Shown here piece by piece: positions 9,157-19,572 of a stretch of DNA of 36,639 nucleotides; position 1 is the stretch's first letter; each line of letters opens with the position of its first letter. The notes under the pieces are model-generated. The model had not been told where the DNA came from and ran no database searches. It saw only the letters and a program-made list of their open reading frames with translations. Location: the NCBI GenBank assembly GCA_012032135.1, contig JAAURS010000004.1, positions 1 to 36,639 on the forward strand. Direction: 5' to 3'. A program made the translations under genes and the position numbers. Source of the DNA: Acaryochloridaceae cyanobacterium RU_4_10 (GTDB lineage: Bacteria; Cyanobacteriota; Cyanobacteriia; Thermosynechococcales; Thermosynechococcaceae).

Positions 9157-12100
9157 ATGCTGAATCCTGAAGCCGCCCAAGCCCAACTCAAACAACTGTT
9201 CAACCCAGATTGGCGATCGCAACATCTCCAGCAAATTGCAAAACTCCCTCCGCCCCTTGCCGCCGTTGGGTATGGATTGCTAGGACATAATGAAGACGGA
9301 AGATCGGGGGATTATACGCAGACTTATCAGTATCAGGAAAAAGCCCTGCAAGCTTTAGAAGAGCTATCGGACAGCGATCGCCTCCAAATCTTCAGCATTC
9401 TGTTCCCAAAATTTAGCGACACCGTTGAATTAGCATGGCAGCTTCACAACCAACTGCCGTACCAACAAGGATATAGTCGGCGGTCCTTTCGGGTTCCCCA
9501 CAATCCAGAATTGAATCAAGCTAAACGCGGACAGTGGCTCACCCAGCTTATTGAGGCGATAGAAGGCTACGAACAGGAGTTGGAGTGGTTTGCGGATTGG
9601 GTTCCCTATCTTACCTATGGTGCACCAGATGCATTAGGAATTTTGTTTGCCGCTGCCATCAATCGAGGCGATACCTTGGGGCAAACCATTTTACAAATTC
9701 TGCTGGATTCAGCCCGTGCGATCGCGAGATTGGCGCAATGGGACGACATGTGACCCGTGCGTTACTGGTTGCCAACGACCCGAACGGATGGGATTTTATC
9801 GAACGGTTACTCCTTGCAGCCCAGCGACAGGAAGGACTCAGACAAACGATTTTAGAAACCATTGATGAAGCCCATCCCGTCGCCTTTCAACGCATGTTGA
9901 AATTACTGGTAGCAGAGAATCTGACGCGTTTTAGTGCGGTGATTCGAGCCATTGATGTTTGGTTTGGGTTTGGTCTGGAATCTCTGAATGAAAAACAGGC
10001 CAAGCAAATTCTGACCCAAACGAGTCAATATTTAGAAGATACAACGGCACAACAAGCTGCCTTGTCCAGCGAAGATCCGCAGACGGTTTATTTGGCGCTT
10101 TGGTGTGCAGGCTTTACGAATGCGATCGCCGCAATTCCCTTGGCAACTGAACTCTTGAAACATCCCGAAGCAACCCATCGCTTTGTAGCAGTCCATTTTC
10201 TGATCCAGTTGGATCTTGCTCCGGCACGACTGGCGCTGCTCCCTGCCATTGGCGATCGCGATTTAACGGTGGCAAGTTATGCAATCCGCGCTTTGCAAGT
10301 TGCTACCCCTGAAGTTCAGAAATCTTTTGCTTTTAACCGTTTGGAAGAAAATCTATCGCGGTTTCCAGAAAAGCCCAAGGCTCTAGCCCCAATGGTCTGG
10401 GAATGGATGCAGTTCAATGCGAGTCAAGAACTTGTGGCCACTGCAATGGTGCGCCAACTGGGGGCGCGATCGCCCAAACGACTCATTTCCGTTCTATCCA
10501 TTGTTGATGTCTACGAACGCAGAAGAGTAGCGAAACTCCTATCTGATGTGCAGCCGTGGGATGCAGAAATCCGAGAAACATTATTGGGTTTAGTTGGAGA
10601 TACCAGTCAGTGGGTGCGCGAGGAAGTTGTACGAATCTTGCAGAAATGTAAGATTACAGAACCAGAAAGCATCCAACTGGAGAACTTTTTAACCCGTAAA
10701 GCAAGCGATTTGCGGCGAGGGATTTTGGGCTTACTGCTCAATCAAGAGGATGAAATGGCAATCGCTGCTGGGCAAAGACTTCTACAGGCCAAACAAGCTC
10801 CTCAACGGCAAGCAGGACTGGAATTATTGCGCGAACTTGTTCTAGGTAAACGTCTTATTGAAGACTGTCGATCGCTAGCGACGGAATACCAAACCAATCG
10901 CGCAAAACTGACTACTACAGAAACCCAGCTTTTAGCGAGCATTCTAGAACCGGAAGCCGAAGAAGCCACACTTACCAATGCTTTAGGAGCGATCGAACCT
11001 GCTGAACTCACCCCATTAACAATACCTCAAGCCTCAGTCCCAGTTCAGTTTCATACGGAAGCCTCTCAAGCTTGCTCCCTGGCTCTAGATGAATTGATTC
11101 ACGAACACCGACAAACGCCGATTAAATTCAAAACCTGGCAAGGAGAGCAAGAAAACCTTCTAGGTAACGTGAATTGGGAATTTCCGAGAATCGATCCAAA
11201 GTTATCCTATGAAGAAAATGTAGCGTTGCTCCCGTTGGCTGATGTTTGGGAGAACTGGTGGCAAAACCGTACTACCCAATTACAAGACAAAGATGGATTA
11301 GAATTTCTACGAGTTATCAGCCCAAGCTTTGAGCGATTCGATCGTGTCCGCAATGATGAGACGGGCGGAGATTCCTCTCAACAAGACGCATTAAAAAAAT
11401 TAACTTCTTCTTTTCAGTCCCTTGCCAGTGAGTCCCTAACCCTACGCTATCCCCATCTTGTCCAAACCATCGCTGATTGGTTGTTGTACCTGCACCCGCC
11501 CCAACAAAGTATAGAATTTGGGTTAGATGCGATCGCCACACTACTTCAAATCATTCCAGTAGAGGATCTACAAAGTAACGCCCTGTGGTTGAATCGTAAT
11601 TATTGGGGAGTGCGTGACAGCATCGAAAGCCTATTAAGCGATTGGATTCAGCTCACGCGACGCTTCCAAACACTGTGGCCGACGCAATGGCAGGGGTATC
11701 CATTGAGATGGTGGCAATTGCTCAGGTGGATTGATACCTGGGTCTCATCCTATCGTTCGGCAACGTCACTCTGGGATATCTATAATGTCTACCTTGCTGG
11801 GGAAGCAACTGAGACCGATCTCATTTTTCATCTAATCGGTGTCCCAGAAAGAGATATAGCGTTTGATCCCGAACAAACCTCCATTTCTCTCGCGGAATTA
11901 AAAGCAAATCTAAGAACAAACTTTCACGATCTATCAGATTTAACCCGTCGCAAACTCCAGGCAGAATACACCCAGCATTCTGCTTTAGTTGCCTTAGCCG
12001 ATCGCTGTCGGCAACGCATACTAGCCGTAGAACTTCAACGCGGCGACTTTCCCACCGCTGCATCCCATGCTGCCCGTGCCCTACGCTCCATCACTGGCAT

Positions 12101-14117
12101 TCCAATCGTCCTTCAATTGATTCAATCCCTAGGGCAAGACAAACTGTTGCGGGGCTATAACTATAGCAGTATCAGTAAGGCTGCCGTGTTCAGCCACTTA
12201 ATGCGCGTGAGCTTCCCCGCACCAGAAGATACCCCAGCAGAATTTAGCAAACAGGTTGCCTCCGCCCAAATCCCCACCGAAAAATTGATTCAATTTGCTT
12301 TCTATGCCCCCCAATGGGTGAACTACGTCGAGCACACCTTAGGTTGGGCTGGCTTTGCAGATGCTGTATGGTGGATCCACGCCCACACCAAAGACACCAG
12401 TTGGTCGGTTGACCAAGACGTGCGCGAAACCTGGGAAGCCCAAATTAGCGAACGCACGCCACTCTCCACCAAAAGTTTGATGGATGGTGCAGTAGATGTG
12501 GAATGGTTTTTACGGATGTACAAACGCCTGAAACCAGAGCGTTGGCTCCAGCTCTACGAGACAGCCCAATACGCCTCCAGCGGCATTGGCCACCAACGGG
12601 CCAAACTCTTTGCCGATGCCATGTTGGGGAGAAGTGACGGGAAAACCCTGCGCGATCGCATCACCCAAAAACGCCATCAAGACTCTGTCCGCGCCTTGGG
12701 ATTGCTCCCCCTCCCCAAAGGGAAAAAACGCGAACCCGAAATGTTGAGTCGCTATCAATTCCTCCAGGAATTTTTACGCACCAGCAAAAAGTTTGGTTCT
12801 CAACGTCAAGCTAGTGAAAAACTCTGCGTCGAAATTGGTTTAGAAAACCTCGCCAGAACCGCCGGATTTGTTGACCCTCAACGGCTGCAATGGGCAATGG
12901 AAGCCGCCGCAATCGCCGATCTATCTGGCAAAGCGCAAGTCATTACCCGAGATGACGTCAGTGTCAGTCTTTCCATCAATCCCTTAGGCGAACCCGAAAT
13001 TGCGATCGCCAAGCAGGATAAACCCTTAAAAGCAATACCCGCCAAGCTCAAGAAAAACCCAGAAATCCAAGCCATCGCAGCTCGCAAACAAGACATCACC
13101 CGCCAAGCCTCTCGGATGCGGATTTCCCTAGAGCAAGCCATGTGTCGGGGCGATCGCTTCACCGCAGCAGAGCTGGTCCAGCTTACCAATCATGCGGTGT
13201 TGGCCCCCATGTTGAATCAACTGATTCTTATGGGCGAACAAGAAATGGGTTATTTGGTAGAACAAGGCACGGCGCTACAGCAGCATGATGGCAACATTCA
13301 ACCCATTCAATCTCAGGAACTCCGCATTGCCCATCCCTCCGATCTTCTGGTCGCGAAAGCATGGCACCTATGGCAGCAAGATTGTTTTGTACGGTCTCGC
13401 GCTCAACCATTCAAGCAGATTTTCCGAGAGCTGTACGTTCTCACTGCCGCTGAGCAAACCGAAAAAATTTCCCATCGTTACGAAGGACATCAAATTAACC
13501 CTCGCCAAGCGCTGGCACTTTTTGGCACCAGAGGGTGGATTGCCGCCCCAGACGAAGGCGTGCGTCGCACGTTTCACCAAGAAGGGTTAATTGCTGAAGT
13601 TGAGTTTCTGAATGGATTTTACACGCCGCTAGAAGTAGAAGGATTAACCATCTCAGGCGTTCGCTTCTATCGACGAGACGAGTGGGAATCCCTTCTACTG
13701 ACGGAAATACCCCCTGCATTGTTTAGCGAGGTGATGCGCGACTTAGACTTGGTGGTTAGCGTAGCGCACCAAGGCGGCGTAGATCCTGAGGCAACAGCTT
13801 CTACGGTGGAAATGAGAGCGAGTTTGGTCAGAGAAACCTGCCGACTCCTAAAACTGACGAACGTTCAAATTCAAGGTTCTCATGTGTTGATTGAAGGACA
13901 CTTGGGCAGCTACTCCATTCATCTCGGCAGCGCAATGGTCCATCGTCAACCGGGCGGCGCACTTTGTATTATTCCAGTCCCCTCACAGCATCGGGGTAGG
14001 ATTTTCTTACCTTTTGTGGATAACGATCCTAAAACAGCAGAAGTGGTATCTAAGGTATTACTGCTCTCCAAGGATGAGGAAATCAAAGATCCGACTATTT
14101 TGGAACAAATTTTATGA
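9157..14117 (+). CDS. Giant DUF5724-DUF4132-DUF7737 protein (YehI/MolR-like family), frame-disrupted
   Basis: About 1,653 aa once one missing base is restored near 9718. There GCCCGTGCGATCGC should probably read with GG, giving DSARGDREIGAMGRHV, and the break touches a HIP1 site. The N-terminal part is DUF5724-like, with helical HEAT-like repeats (AMGRHVTRALLVANDPNGWDF, LLAAQRQEGLRQTILETIDE). The DUF4132 core follows, ending around QPFKQIFRELYVLTAAE and RYEGHQINPRQALALFGTRGW. The last 90 or so residues match DUF7737 (VLIEGHLGSYSIHLGSAMVHR, IFLPFVDNDPKTAEV). There are no membrane segments. E. coli relatives YehI and MolR sit near MoxR/VWA genes; none is seen here. Biochemical function is not known. 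Start ATG 9157: an in-frame stop lies at 9133-9135. Confidence 0.82.
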
Positions 14118-14282
14118 TGAGGATCGCAGTCTTGACACACCGCAACGTTTATAGTCTTAGGGAGTCGCTTGGAAATGATATACCAGACACGAGGCGAACC
14201 ACTCCCGGCTTTGCGTCAGAAGTTGGTATTTCATTAACATGCCGATCCCTAACTGGTTTGTATGCTTGTCAAACAGGTTTTC
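14118..14282. other. Convergent spacer with imperfect inverted repeat
   Basis: This 165-nt gap separates two genes that converge. AATGATATACCA (14174-14185) and TGGTATTTCATT (14224-14235) are inverted and match at 11 of 12 positions. No T-tract terminator is obvious. Short open frames here on the plus strand have no ribosome binding site or recognisable sequence. Confidence 0.3.
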
Positions 14283-15346
14283 CTACCCCCTTTTCGTCCG
14301 TGTCCCTCTCGTGGCAGTTTTAGCGGGTCCCTTCCTGCCGTTTGCTATCATATTGCTTGTCTCAGCTTCATCCACAATGAAGCTTAAGGGTTCTGCTGCC
14401 TGCCGCCACAGTCCGCGCCCTTGTCCCCGATTCATTACGTCTTTGATCCGAGCTTTCTCAGCCTTGTACTCTGCTAGTGATAATTGTCCAAATAGACGCT
14501 CGATGATGTCATCGACGTTGACAACTATGCCTGGTTTTTCATTCATCACTTTGGCAACCGCATCAAGTTTGCTGAGTCCGCTAAAGTCTGAGTGCATGGG
14601 TGGAATAATTTTTCCCCTAGGGTTTTACTCTGAAGGCTGATTATCTCAGGTTTTTTGGGCAATGCTACCTTACTCTTTTCTGTTGCTGAGACTTTTGCTG
14701 TGATTGCTGCACGCTTTCCCGTGCCTCGTCCTTTGCTGCTAACCTTGGGTGCAGGTAATGGTTTAGGTTCGGTCTTGGGGGGGGTGAGGATGGCGTTTTC
14801 CTGAATAGGTGCTTTCAGAATGTAGCTGGATTTTACGGGTGCCTTCTGCCAAAGTTTCTTCTGCACACCCTGAAATAACGCCGCTTTCATGCGTAACCGC
14901 TCAACTTTAAGGGCATCAGGACTCAGTGCTCCATACAACTCCTGGATGATGCTGTCTTGGTGCATCACTTTACCCTGATGTTTGTTCAGTACCGTACTGA
15001 TGGCTTCTAGTTTTGTTTTACCTTGGTATGCAGGTAAGAGCGGAAACGAGTTTCGGCTTGGAGGTGCTGCGAACTCCTGGTGTGGAGCTTCCGGTCTAGT
15101 TTGGACCCTACGGATCCTTGCTTTTGGCTTTGTTCGATCTGTTGCTTTAGCCACCGATGACTGTGTGGCGGTTGAAACCGCACGTCCGTTGCTTTGCACT
15201 GATAAACCCACGAGCAAAGCATTGGCATGAGAGAGCAGGTCCGTGTAGTGGTAGCTAGCAGGGGTATTAGCTTGAGTGAGTTGATGTTCGTAGTGGACTT
15301 TAAGAGTGGTGAGGGTTTGGATTATGCTCTGGGTGGTTGCGGTCAT
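14283..15346 (-). CDS. Hypothetical protein with two winged-helix-like domain copies, frame-disrupted
   Basis: About 354 aa when one A is restored in the A5 run of the coding strand (plus-strand T run 14609-14613), after which LGEK continues as IIPPMHSDFSGL. Two related domains of about 75 residues are visible. Copy 1 has KTKLEAISTVLNKHQGKV, DSIIQELYGALS and LWQKAP..SYIL; copy 2 has LSKLDAVAKVMNEKPGIV, DDIIERLFGQLS and LWRQAA..SFIV. The helix pattern with a short C-terminal hairpin resembles winged-helix folds such as HARE-HTH, which is my inference. A basic, low-complexity linker (PKPLPAPKVSSKGRGTGKR) joins them, as in nucleic-acid-binding proteins. It lies downstream of and in line with the DUF6918 gene. 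Confidence 0.6.
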
Positions 15347-15441
15347 TTTGAGTGGGTAGTGTGGATATTTCTATTTTATGACTTGAAGGGAGTAGTTAGC
15401 ACATTTTTTGAGCGTGGCGATCGAGAACAGTCGATTGGTGT

Positions 15442-15879
15442 TCAAGGATTGGCATGTTTGCCTAGGATTTGGGCAAGGCCAGGAACTGCTGCTACAATAT
15501 CGCCTTTTACAGACTTACGGAGTTTGTTGTAAGAAGAACAGATCAGCCCATTACTGGTCCGTTGAATTTTTGCATCCGTAACGCTAAGGATAGTGTCGGC
15601 AGTAAGATCGCTGTTCTGAGTTAGATGAGTCACTGGGTCGCCTGCCTGAATTCCTTGGTCCCACATGGGGTCTAGGGCGGAAATTGCCTCGGGTAACAGG
15701 CGCTGAATGGCTCCAGGAATATAATCTGCACTGACTCCCTTTACAACACTGTAGGCGGCCTTCAATGCCAAACCAGAAATACCGCTCTTGGCCGACACCT
15801 GCCGATCCATTAATAGAGTACATTCTGCGGCAATGCTGGCCGTGGTCTGCTCGTGTTGTAATTGCTCGCTCAATCTCAT
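15442..15879 (-). CDS. DUF6918 family protein
   Basis: A 145-aa soluble protein. MRLSEQLQHEQTTASIAAEC, SGLALKAAYSVVKGV, IQRLLPEAISALDPMWDQG and a C-terminal YNKLRKSVKGDIVAAVPGL follow the pattern I recall for DUF6918, a short helical family of unknown function. The ATG at 15879 is preceded on the minus strand by GGAGAAT at a good distance. The next gene on the same strand starts about 95 nt downstream, so they may share a transcript. Confidence 0.7.
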   Translation of the reverse strand: MRLSEQLQHEQTTASIAAECTLLMDRQVSAKSGISGLALKAAYSVVKGVSADYIPGAIQRLLPEAISALDPMWDQGIQAGDPVTHLTQNSDLTADTILSVTDAKIQRTSNGLICSSYNKLRKSVKGDIVAAVPGLAQILGKHANP

Positions 15880-15965
15880 AAATAATTCTCCTAACAGATA
15901 TGCCAGATATTGTTTTCGGCCAATAGACGCATCTTAGTATAGGAAGTTACTCTTATCAAAGACTA

Positions 15966-15995
15966 TAGTATCCAAACCTTTAGTATCCAAACCTT
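15966..15995. repeat. 15-bp tandem duplication
   Basis: TAGTATCCAAACCTT occurs twice head to tail (15966-15980 and 15981-15995). It is a simple duplication in non-coding DNA about 90 nt upstream of the DUF6918 gene. A tandem regulatory site is possible, but nothing supports a specific factor. Confidence 0.8.
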
Positions 15996-16053
15996 TCCGC
16001 TTAAGTCTCCAACCTATGAAACTCAAACAGCATCTAACCCCAAAAAGGTTTTG

Positions 16054-16089
16054 GCCCAACCAGCGCTAAAGTTTTAGCGCTGGTTGGGC
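16054..16089. repeat. 36-bp near-perfect palindrome
   Basis: GCCCAACCAGCGCTAAA (16054-16070) and TTTAGCGCTGGTTGGGC (16073-16089) are perfect 17-bp complements separated only by GT. It is directly followed by a HIP1 site that overlaps its last bases. It lies in non-coding DNA, lacks a T tract on the plus strand, and would form a very stable hairpin or cruciform. Possible identities are a dispersed REP/MITE-like palindrome, a bidirectional terminator, or a protein-binding dyad. Confidence 0.85.
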
Positions 16090-16102
16090 GATCGCGCAAC
16101 TG

Positions 16103-16306
16103 ATGCTATGGGACGATTGCATTAGAAAACAGGGAGAAGTGGAAAAGGCGATCGCGGTCTACCAAACAGCCATTCAACATCATGCAGAAACGCATTCAGG
16201 AGCCTATGAAGCCCTTAGTGAAATTTTAAAACAACAGGGTCGGATGAAGGAAGCGGAAGCCGTACTTAGAAAACGGCCCGTTCTGGATCCTGAAGGTGGT
16301 ATCTAG
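16103..16306 (+). CDS. TPR fragment, probably a gene remnant
   Basis: A 67-codon frame reads VEKAIAVYQTAIQHH and YEALSEILKQQGRMKEAEAVL, about one and a half canonical TPR units. It begins 14 nt after the long palindrome and has no clear ribosome binding site. TPR proteins are normally much longer, so this is probably the tail of a decayed gene rather than a functional small protein. No related intact reading frame extends upstream of 16054. Confidence 0.35.
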   Translation: MLWDDCIRKQGEVEKAIAVYQTAIQHHAETHSGAYEALSEILKQQGRMKEAEAVLRKRPVLDPEGGI

Positions 16307-16312
16307 GTTGGG

Positions 16313-16329
16313 GTTTGTTTGAAACAAAC
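16313..16329. terminator. 17-bp palindrome between converging genes
   Basis: GTTTGTTT (16313-16320) and AAACAAAC (16322-16329) are perfect complements around a single G. They sit between the TPR fragment and the 3' end of the LTXXQ-protein gene. It may act as a weak bidirectional terminator; the A/T-rich stem argues against a strong one. Confidence 0.35.
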
Positions 16330-16348
16330 AGCAACAAATATGTTTTTC

Positions 16349-16795
16349 TTAAGGTGTAGATCGGGTTTTTAGGATTCGAATTTGCTCTGGAGTCAAGACC
16401 GACTCAATTTGCTTTCTGCTCTGTACCTGAATTGCAGAAATTTTTGATTCCTGCTCTTTGGTTAGCTTTAACTCAGCTTCAATGGAGCCAGAGGCTGCTC
16501 CTGAACTAGCAGCTTTTTGAATAATGGTTTGCTGTTCCGGTGTCAAAACAGCAATAATTTGACTGTTTTCATTCTTTTTGATCGCCTGTATTTGCTCTTT
16601 TTGCTTGTCGGTTAATACAATTTTGGGTTTGTCAGGAGACCCAGAACCACTGGAAGCTTGAGAAACGGTATGGGGCACTGGTTTGCCAAAGGCATGAGCG
16701 GTTGGTGCTATTGCAGCAGCACCTAAAGTCAACGCTGCGATGGAAAGCGTTAGGTTAAGACGGGTCTTAAATGAAAAAATCATAAGCATCCTCAA
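16349..16795 (-). CDS. Secreted Spy/CpxP-like LTXXQ-motif protein
   Basis: A 148-aa exported protein. A basic start (FSFKTRLNLTL) and a hydrophobic stretch end in APTAHA, a good signal peptidase site around residue 35. The mature part is helical and carries LTPEQ twice (AVLTPEQQTII and SVLTPEQIRIL) plus LTDKQKEQI and LTKEQESKI, the LTXXQ pattern of Spy/CpxP-like periplasmic proteins; in enterobacteria that family includes a chaperone and an envelope-stress adaptor. The start may be the listed ATG or either of two further Met codons close by. It lies 200 nt downstream of the hybrid-kinase stop on the same strand but probably has its own promoter in that gap. Confidence 0.72.
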   Translation of the reverse strand: MRMLMIFSFKTRLNLTLSIAALTLGAAAIAPTAHAFGKPVPHTVSQASSGSGSPDKPKIVLTDKQKEQIQAIKKNENSQIIAVLTPEQQTIIQKAASSGAASGSIEAELKLTKEQESKISAIQVQSRKQIESVLTPEQIRILKTRSTP

Positions 16796-17001
16796 TTTTG
16801 ATTTCTATGAGGATAGCGAACTTTTGACCTTATGTGTTTGGATTCTGAAGTAAACTCAAAGCTCATTGAGCCTTATCCTCAGTCCCTGTTTGACATAGAA
16901 AGATTTCAAATTTCTAAATATCTACATACATATTGCTGACTCAAGGTTGAAGGATGAAGGGGTTCCCAAAAAGATAAGAAGAGTGGCCTTCCTCTCTCCA
17001 T

Positions 17002-19572
17002 TCATTCTTCTAATAGCACTCTATGTAAGGTATTCAAGAGATCGTCAGAGGTGAAGGGCTTTGATAAAAAGGCTTTGGCACCCACAGCTTCAGCTAACTC
17101 TTTATTTGATACGATTCCGCTAGAGGCAATAATTTTAACTTGAGGATTCATGAGTTGCAGGGTCCGAATGGTTGTTTCTCCCCCCATTTCAGGCATCATC
17201 ATATCCATTAGCACCAAGCTAATGTCATCTTGGTGCTGGGCGTACTGAGCGATCGCATCAATCCCATTATTCGCAGTTAGGACTCGATAGTTATAAATTT
17301 GTAAGGTTTCCTTAGAGATTGTCAGAATAGGGGTTTCATCATCTACAACAAGGATTGCTTCTCCATTCCCTAGGACAGGAGGGCAGTCTTCGGGCGGTGA
17401 CATATTTGTTGTTTCTGCGGCTGGGAGAAACACCTTAAATTGCGTGCCTTCTCCTACCTTGCTAGAGATTTTTACAAACCCTCCATAGCTTTTGACAATA
17501 CCAATGACAGTTGAAAGTCCCAGTCCCGTCCCTTTGCTGGGTTCTTTCGTAGTGAAGAAAGGGTCAAAGATCCGATCCAAAATATTTTTGGGAATCCCAG
17601 TTCCCGTATCTGAGATTGTGATGACCAAATAGGGACCAACCTTTGCCTCTATTTCTATCTGAGCATATTGTTCGTCAATCCATAGGTTTTCGGTCGACAG
17701 ACTTAAAACCCCTCCGTCTGGCATTGCATCGCGGGCATTGAGGCAAAGGTTCATCAAGACCTGATGCAATTGGGTGGCATCCCCAGTAATCATCCAAAGT
17801 TCTTCAGGAATATAGATTTGAATATCAATCGATTTTGGAAAAGTTTGGCTGACCAATTGTCGAACTTCTCGAAGCAAATGGGCAACTTGGAGAGTAATCC
17901 GTTTTCCTTCGGTCCCTTTAGCAAAAAACAAAATCTGATTGACTAAATTGGAACCTCGACTAGCGCTATCGCTGAGAAGTTGTAATAGTTTTCGATTCTG
18001 TTCATCTAGCGAGGGAAGCGTTACCGGCAACAATTGAGCCGTTCCCAGAATAGGCGTGAGGATATTGTTCAAATCGTGGGCAATCCCGCTGGCGAGGGTG
18101 CCCAGGCTTTCCAGTCGCTGAGTGCGGAGAAATTGCTGTTCCAGTTGTTTCTGTGCGGTGACGTCTATCTCCACCGTGAGAATAGACTTAGGTTCTCCAG
18201 CTTCGTCGCGCATCAAAATCCAGCGGCTGAAAACTATAATTTTTTGGCCAGATTTCGTAACTTTAGTGAGTTCACCTTGCCATTCACCGACTGACAGGAC
18301 GGCACGACGCGGAATATCTAATTGGGATGATGGTGGTTTGATTAAAAGCTCACAGGAATCTTTACCGACGATTTCATCGGAAGTCCAGCCGTAAATCTGC
18401 TCGGCACCTTTGTTCCAAAATAGAATATGACAATTTAGATCGCGCACAAAAATCGCATCGGGTGAGATGTCGATTAAAGTAGCTTGTTCGCGGATTGTTT
18501 CGACTGCTTGCTTGCGATCGCGAATCTCCTGTTGCAACAAATCGACGGTCTGATTCAACTCCCAAGTCCGTGTCTGCACTTGGCTTTCTAACTCCTCATG
18601 GGCTAGCCGCAAAGATGCTTCAGCTCGTTTCCGTTCGGTCAGCTCTTGCTGTGCCTGTTCGTAAAGCTCTGCCTGTTGGATGGCAATTCCAACCTGCGTT
18701 GACAATTGCTCAAGCAGATCGATCTCGAAGGGTTGCCAATGCCGAGGTGCCGCACAGTGATGAACGATCAGCATTCCCCACAGATCGTCACGCACAATGG
18801 GTACAACTAGATTGGCGCGTACCTGCAATTGGGCTAGAAAATCGACATGACAGGGATTGGTACTGCCATCATAAATATCGGAACGGGAAACAGCCAGCCC
18901 CTGACGATAGGGTTGAAGATGAGATTCTTCCAGGCAGGGATCGTGAAAGGTTCTAGACAGAAGCGGTGTCCAATCCGAACCCACGGATTCCACAACTACA
19001 GTCCCCCTCCCTTCAGGCTGTAATTGAAAGATGAGCGCGCGATCGCTTTTCAATAATTGCCGTACTTCTGTCACGGTTGTCTGTAAAATTTCCTGCAAAT
19101 TCATCGATTGGTAGATATGCTGAGAAATCTGCGCGACGAGTTGCTCTCGCTCCAAGCTTTGCTGGAGTTGGGTCCGTAACGCGACGGTTTCGATCGCCGC
19201 ATTGACGGCCAACCTCAATCCCGCAGGGGTGAGTTGTTCTTTGACTAGATAATCCTGTGCGCCTGCTTTCATCGCTTGGACTGCGATCGCCTCATCCCCT
19301 TGCCCCGTTACCATGACAACGGGCAGAAAATCACAGTGCGTCTGATTTCGAAAAGCAGCGAGCACTTCTAGTCCATTTAGGTCTGGCAATCGGTAATCTA
19401 GAATTACTGCATTTGGTTGAGAATACTGCCACTGTTCTAGGCCAGCCCGTCCCAGTTTTGATTCCAGAATGGTATAGTTGTACTCCTTATCCTGAAGCAA
19501 ACATCGTCGATAAAACTCTCTGTCTTCCGGGCTATCGTCAATGAGCAAAACAGTACGCTGAGGTTGTTTCAT
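17002..19572 (-). CDS. Hybrid histidine kinase: REC-GAF(cyanobacteriochrome-like)-PAS-HisKA-HATPase-REC
   Basis: An 856-aa cytosolic sensor kinase. Domains: receiver (about 5-125, phospho-acceptor Asp59 in ILDYRLPD), GAF (about 145-305), coiled coil, PAS (about 360-475), HisKA (His499 in AHDLNN), HATPase (N-box [27 protein letters not shown]) and a C-terminal receiver (Asp790 in [11 protein letters not shown]). The GAF domain contains DPCL with Cys213 and PCH with Cys241-His242, then VRANLVVPI and [11 protein letters not shown] Cys-His pair with a second cysteine 28 residues earlier in a DXC motif is the arrangement of DXCF-type cyanobacteriochromes, which bind a bilin. ATG 19572 overlaps the response-regulator stop (ATGA), so the two are translationally coupled. 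A non-photosensory GAF cannot be ruled out by eye. Confidence 0.88.
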   Translation of the reverse strand: MKQPQRTVLLIDDSPEDREFYRRCLLQDKEYNYTILESKLGRAGLEQWQYSQPNAVILDYRLPDLNGLEVLAAFRNQTHCDFLPVVMVTGQGDEAIAVQAMKAGAQDYLVKEQLTPAGLRLAVNAAIETVALRTQLQQSLEREQLVAQISQHIYQSMNLQEILQTTVTEVRQLLKSDRALIFQLQPEGRGTVVVESVGSDWTPLLSRTFHDPCLEESHLQPYRQGLAVSRSDIYDGSTNPCHVDFLAQLQVRANLVVPIVRDDLWGMLIVHHCAAPRHWQPFEIDLLEQLSTQVGIAIQQAELYEQAQQELTERKRAEASLRLAHEELESQVQTRTWELNQTVDLLQQEIRDRKQAVETIREQATLIDISPDAIFVRDLNCHILFWNKGAEQIYGWTSDEIVGKDSCELLIKPPSSQLDIPRRAVLSVGEWQGELTKVTKSGQKIIVFSRWILMRDEAGEPKSILTVEIDVTAQKQLEQQFLRTQRLESLGTLASGIAHDLNNILTPILGTAQLLPVTLPSLDEQNRKLLQLLSDSASRGSNLVNQILFFAKGTEGKRITLQVAHLLREVRQLVSQTFPKSIDIQIYIPEELWMITGDATQLHQVLMNLCLNARDAMPDGGVLSLSTENLWIDEQYAQIEIEAKVGPYLVITISDTGTGIPKNILDRIFDPFFTTKEPSKGTGLGLSTVIGIVKSYGGFVKISSKVGEGTQFKVFLPAAETTNMSPPEDCPPVLGNGEAILVVDDETPILTISKETLQIYNYRVLTANNGIDAIAQYAQHQDDISLVLMDMMMPEMGGETTIRTLQLMNPQVKIIASSGIVSNKELAEAVGAKAFLSKPFTSDDLLNTLHRVLLEE

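Larger units (their letters stand above)
15880..16102. other. Non-coding spacer upstream of the DUF6918 gene
   Basis: No gene is seen here. The stretch holds the DUF6918 upstream region, a 15-bp tandem duplication (15966-15995), and the long inverted repeat described separately at 16054-16089. With the doubtful TPR fragment and the 42 nt after it, the whole spacer to the next confident gene is about 470 nt. Confidence 0.6.

Noticed and set aside
14239-14640. Plus-strand frame of 133 codons opposite the duplicated-domain gene
   Set aside because: It lies antisense to a protein with two recognisable domain copies and has no ribosome binding site.
15966-15995. Possible CRISPR or iteron array
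   Set aside because: Only two copies of a 15-bp unit exist, head to tail with no spacers, and no cas or replication gene is near.
16054-16089. Assigning the palindrome as the resolvase telomere site
   Set aside because: Known sites have an exact dyad at the cleavage centre and are at replicon ends; here GT breaks the symmetry and the site is internal to the contig. Kept only as a testable candidate.
3227-16348. Prophage, integrative element or insertion sequence carrying the resolvase
   Set aside because: No transposase, integrase, capsid, terminase, attachment repeats or tRNA boundary could be seen on either side.
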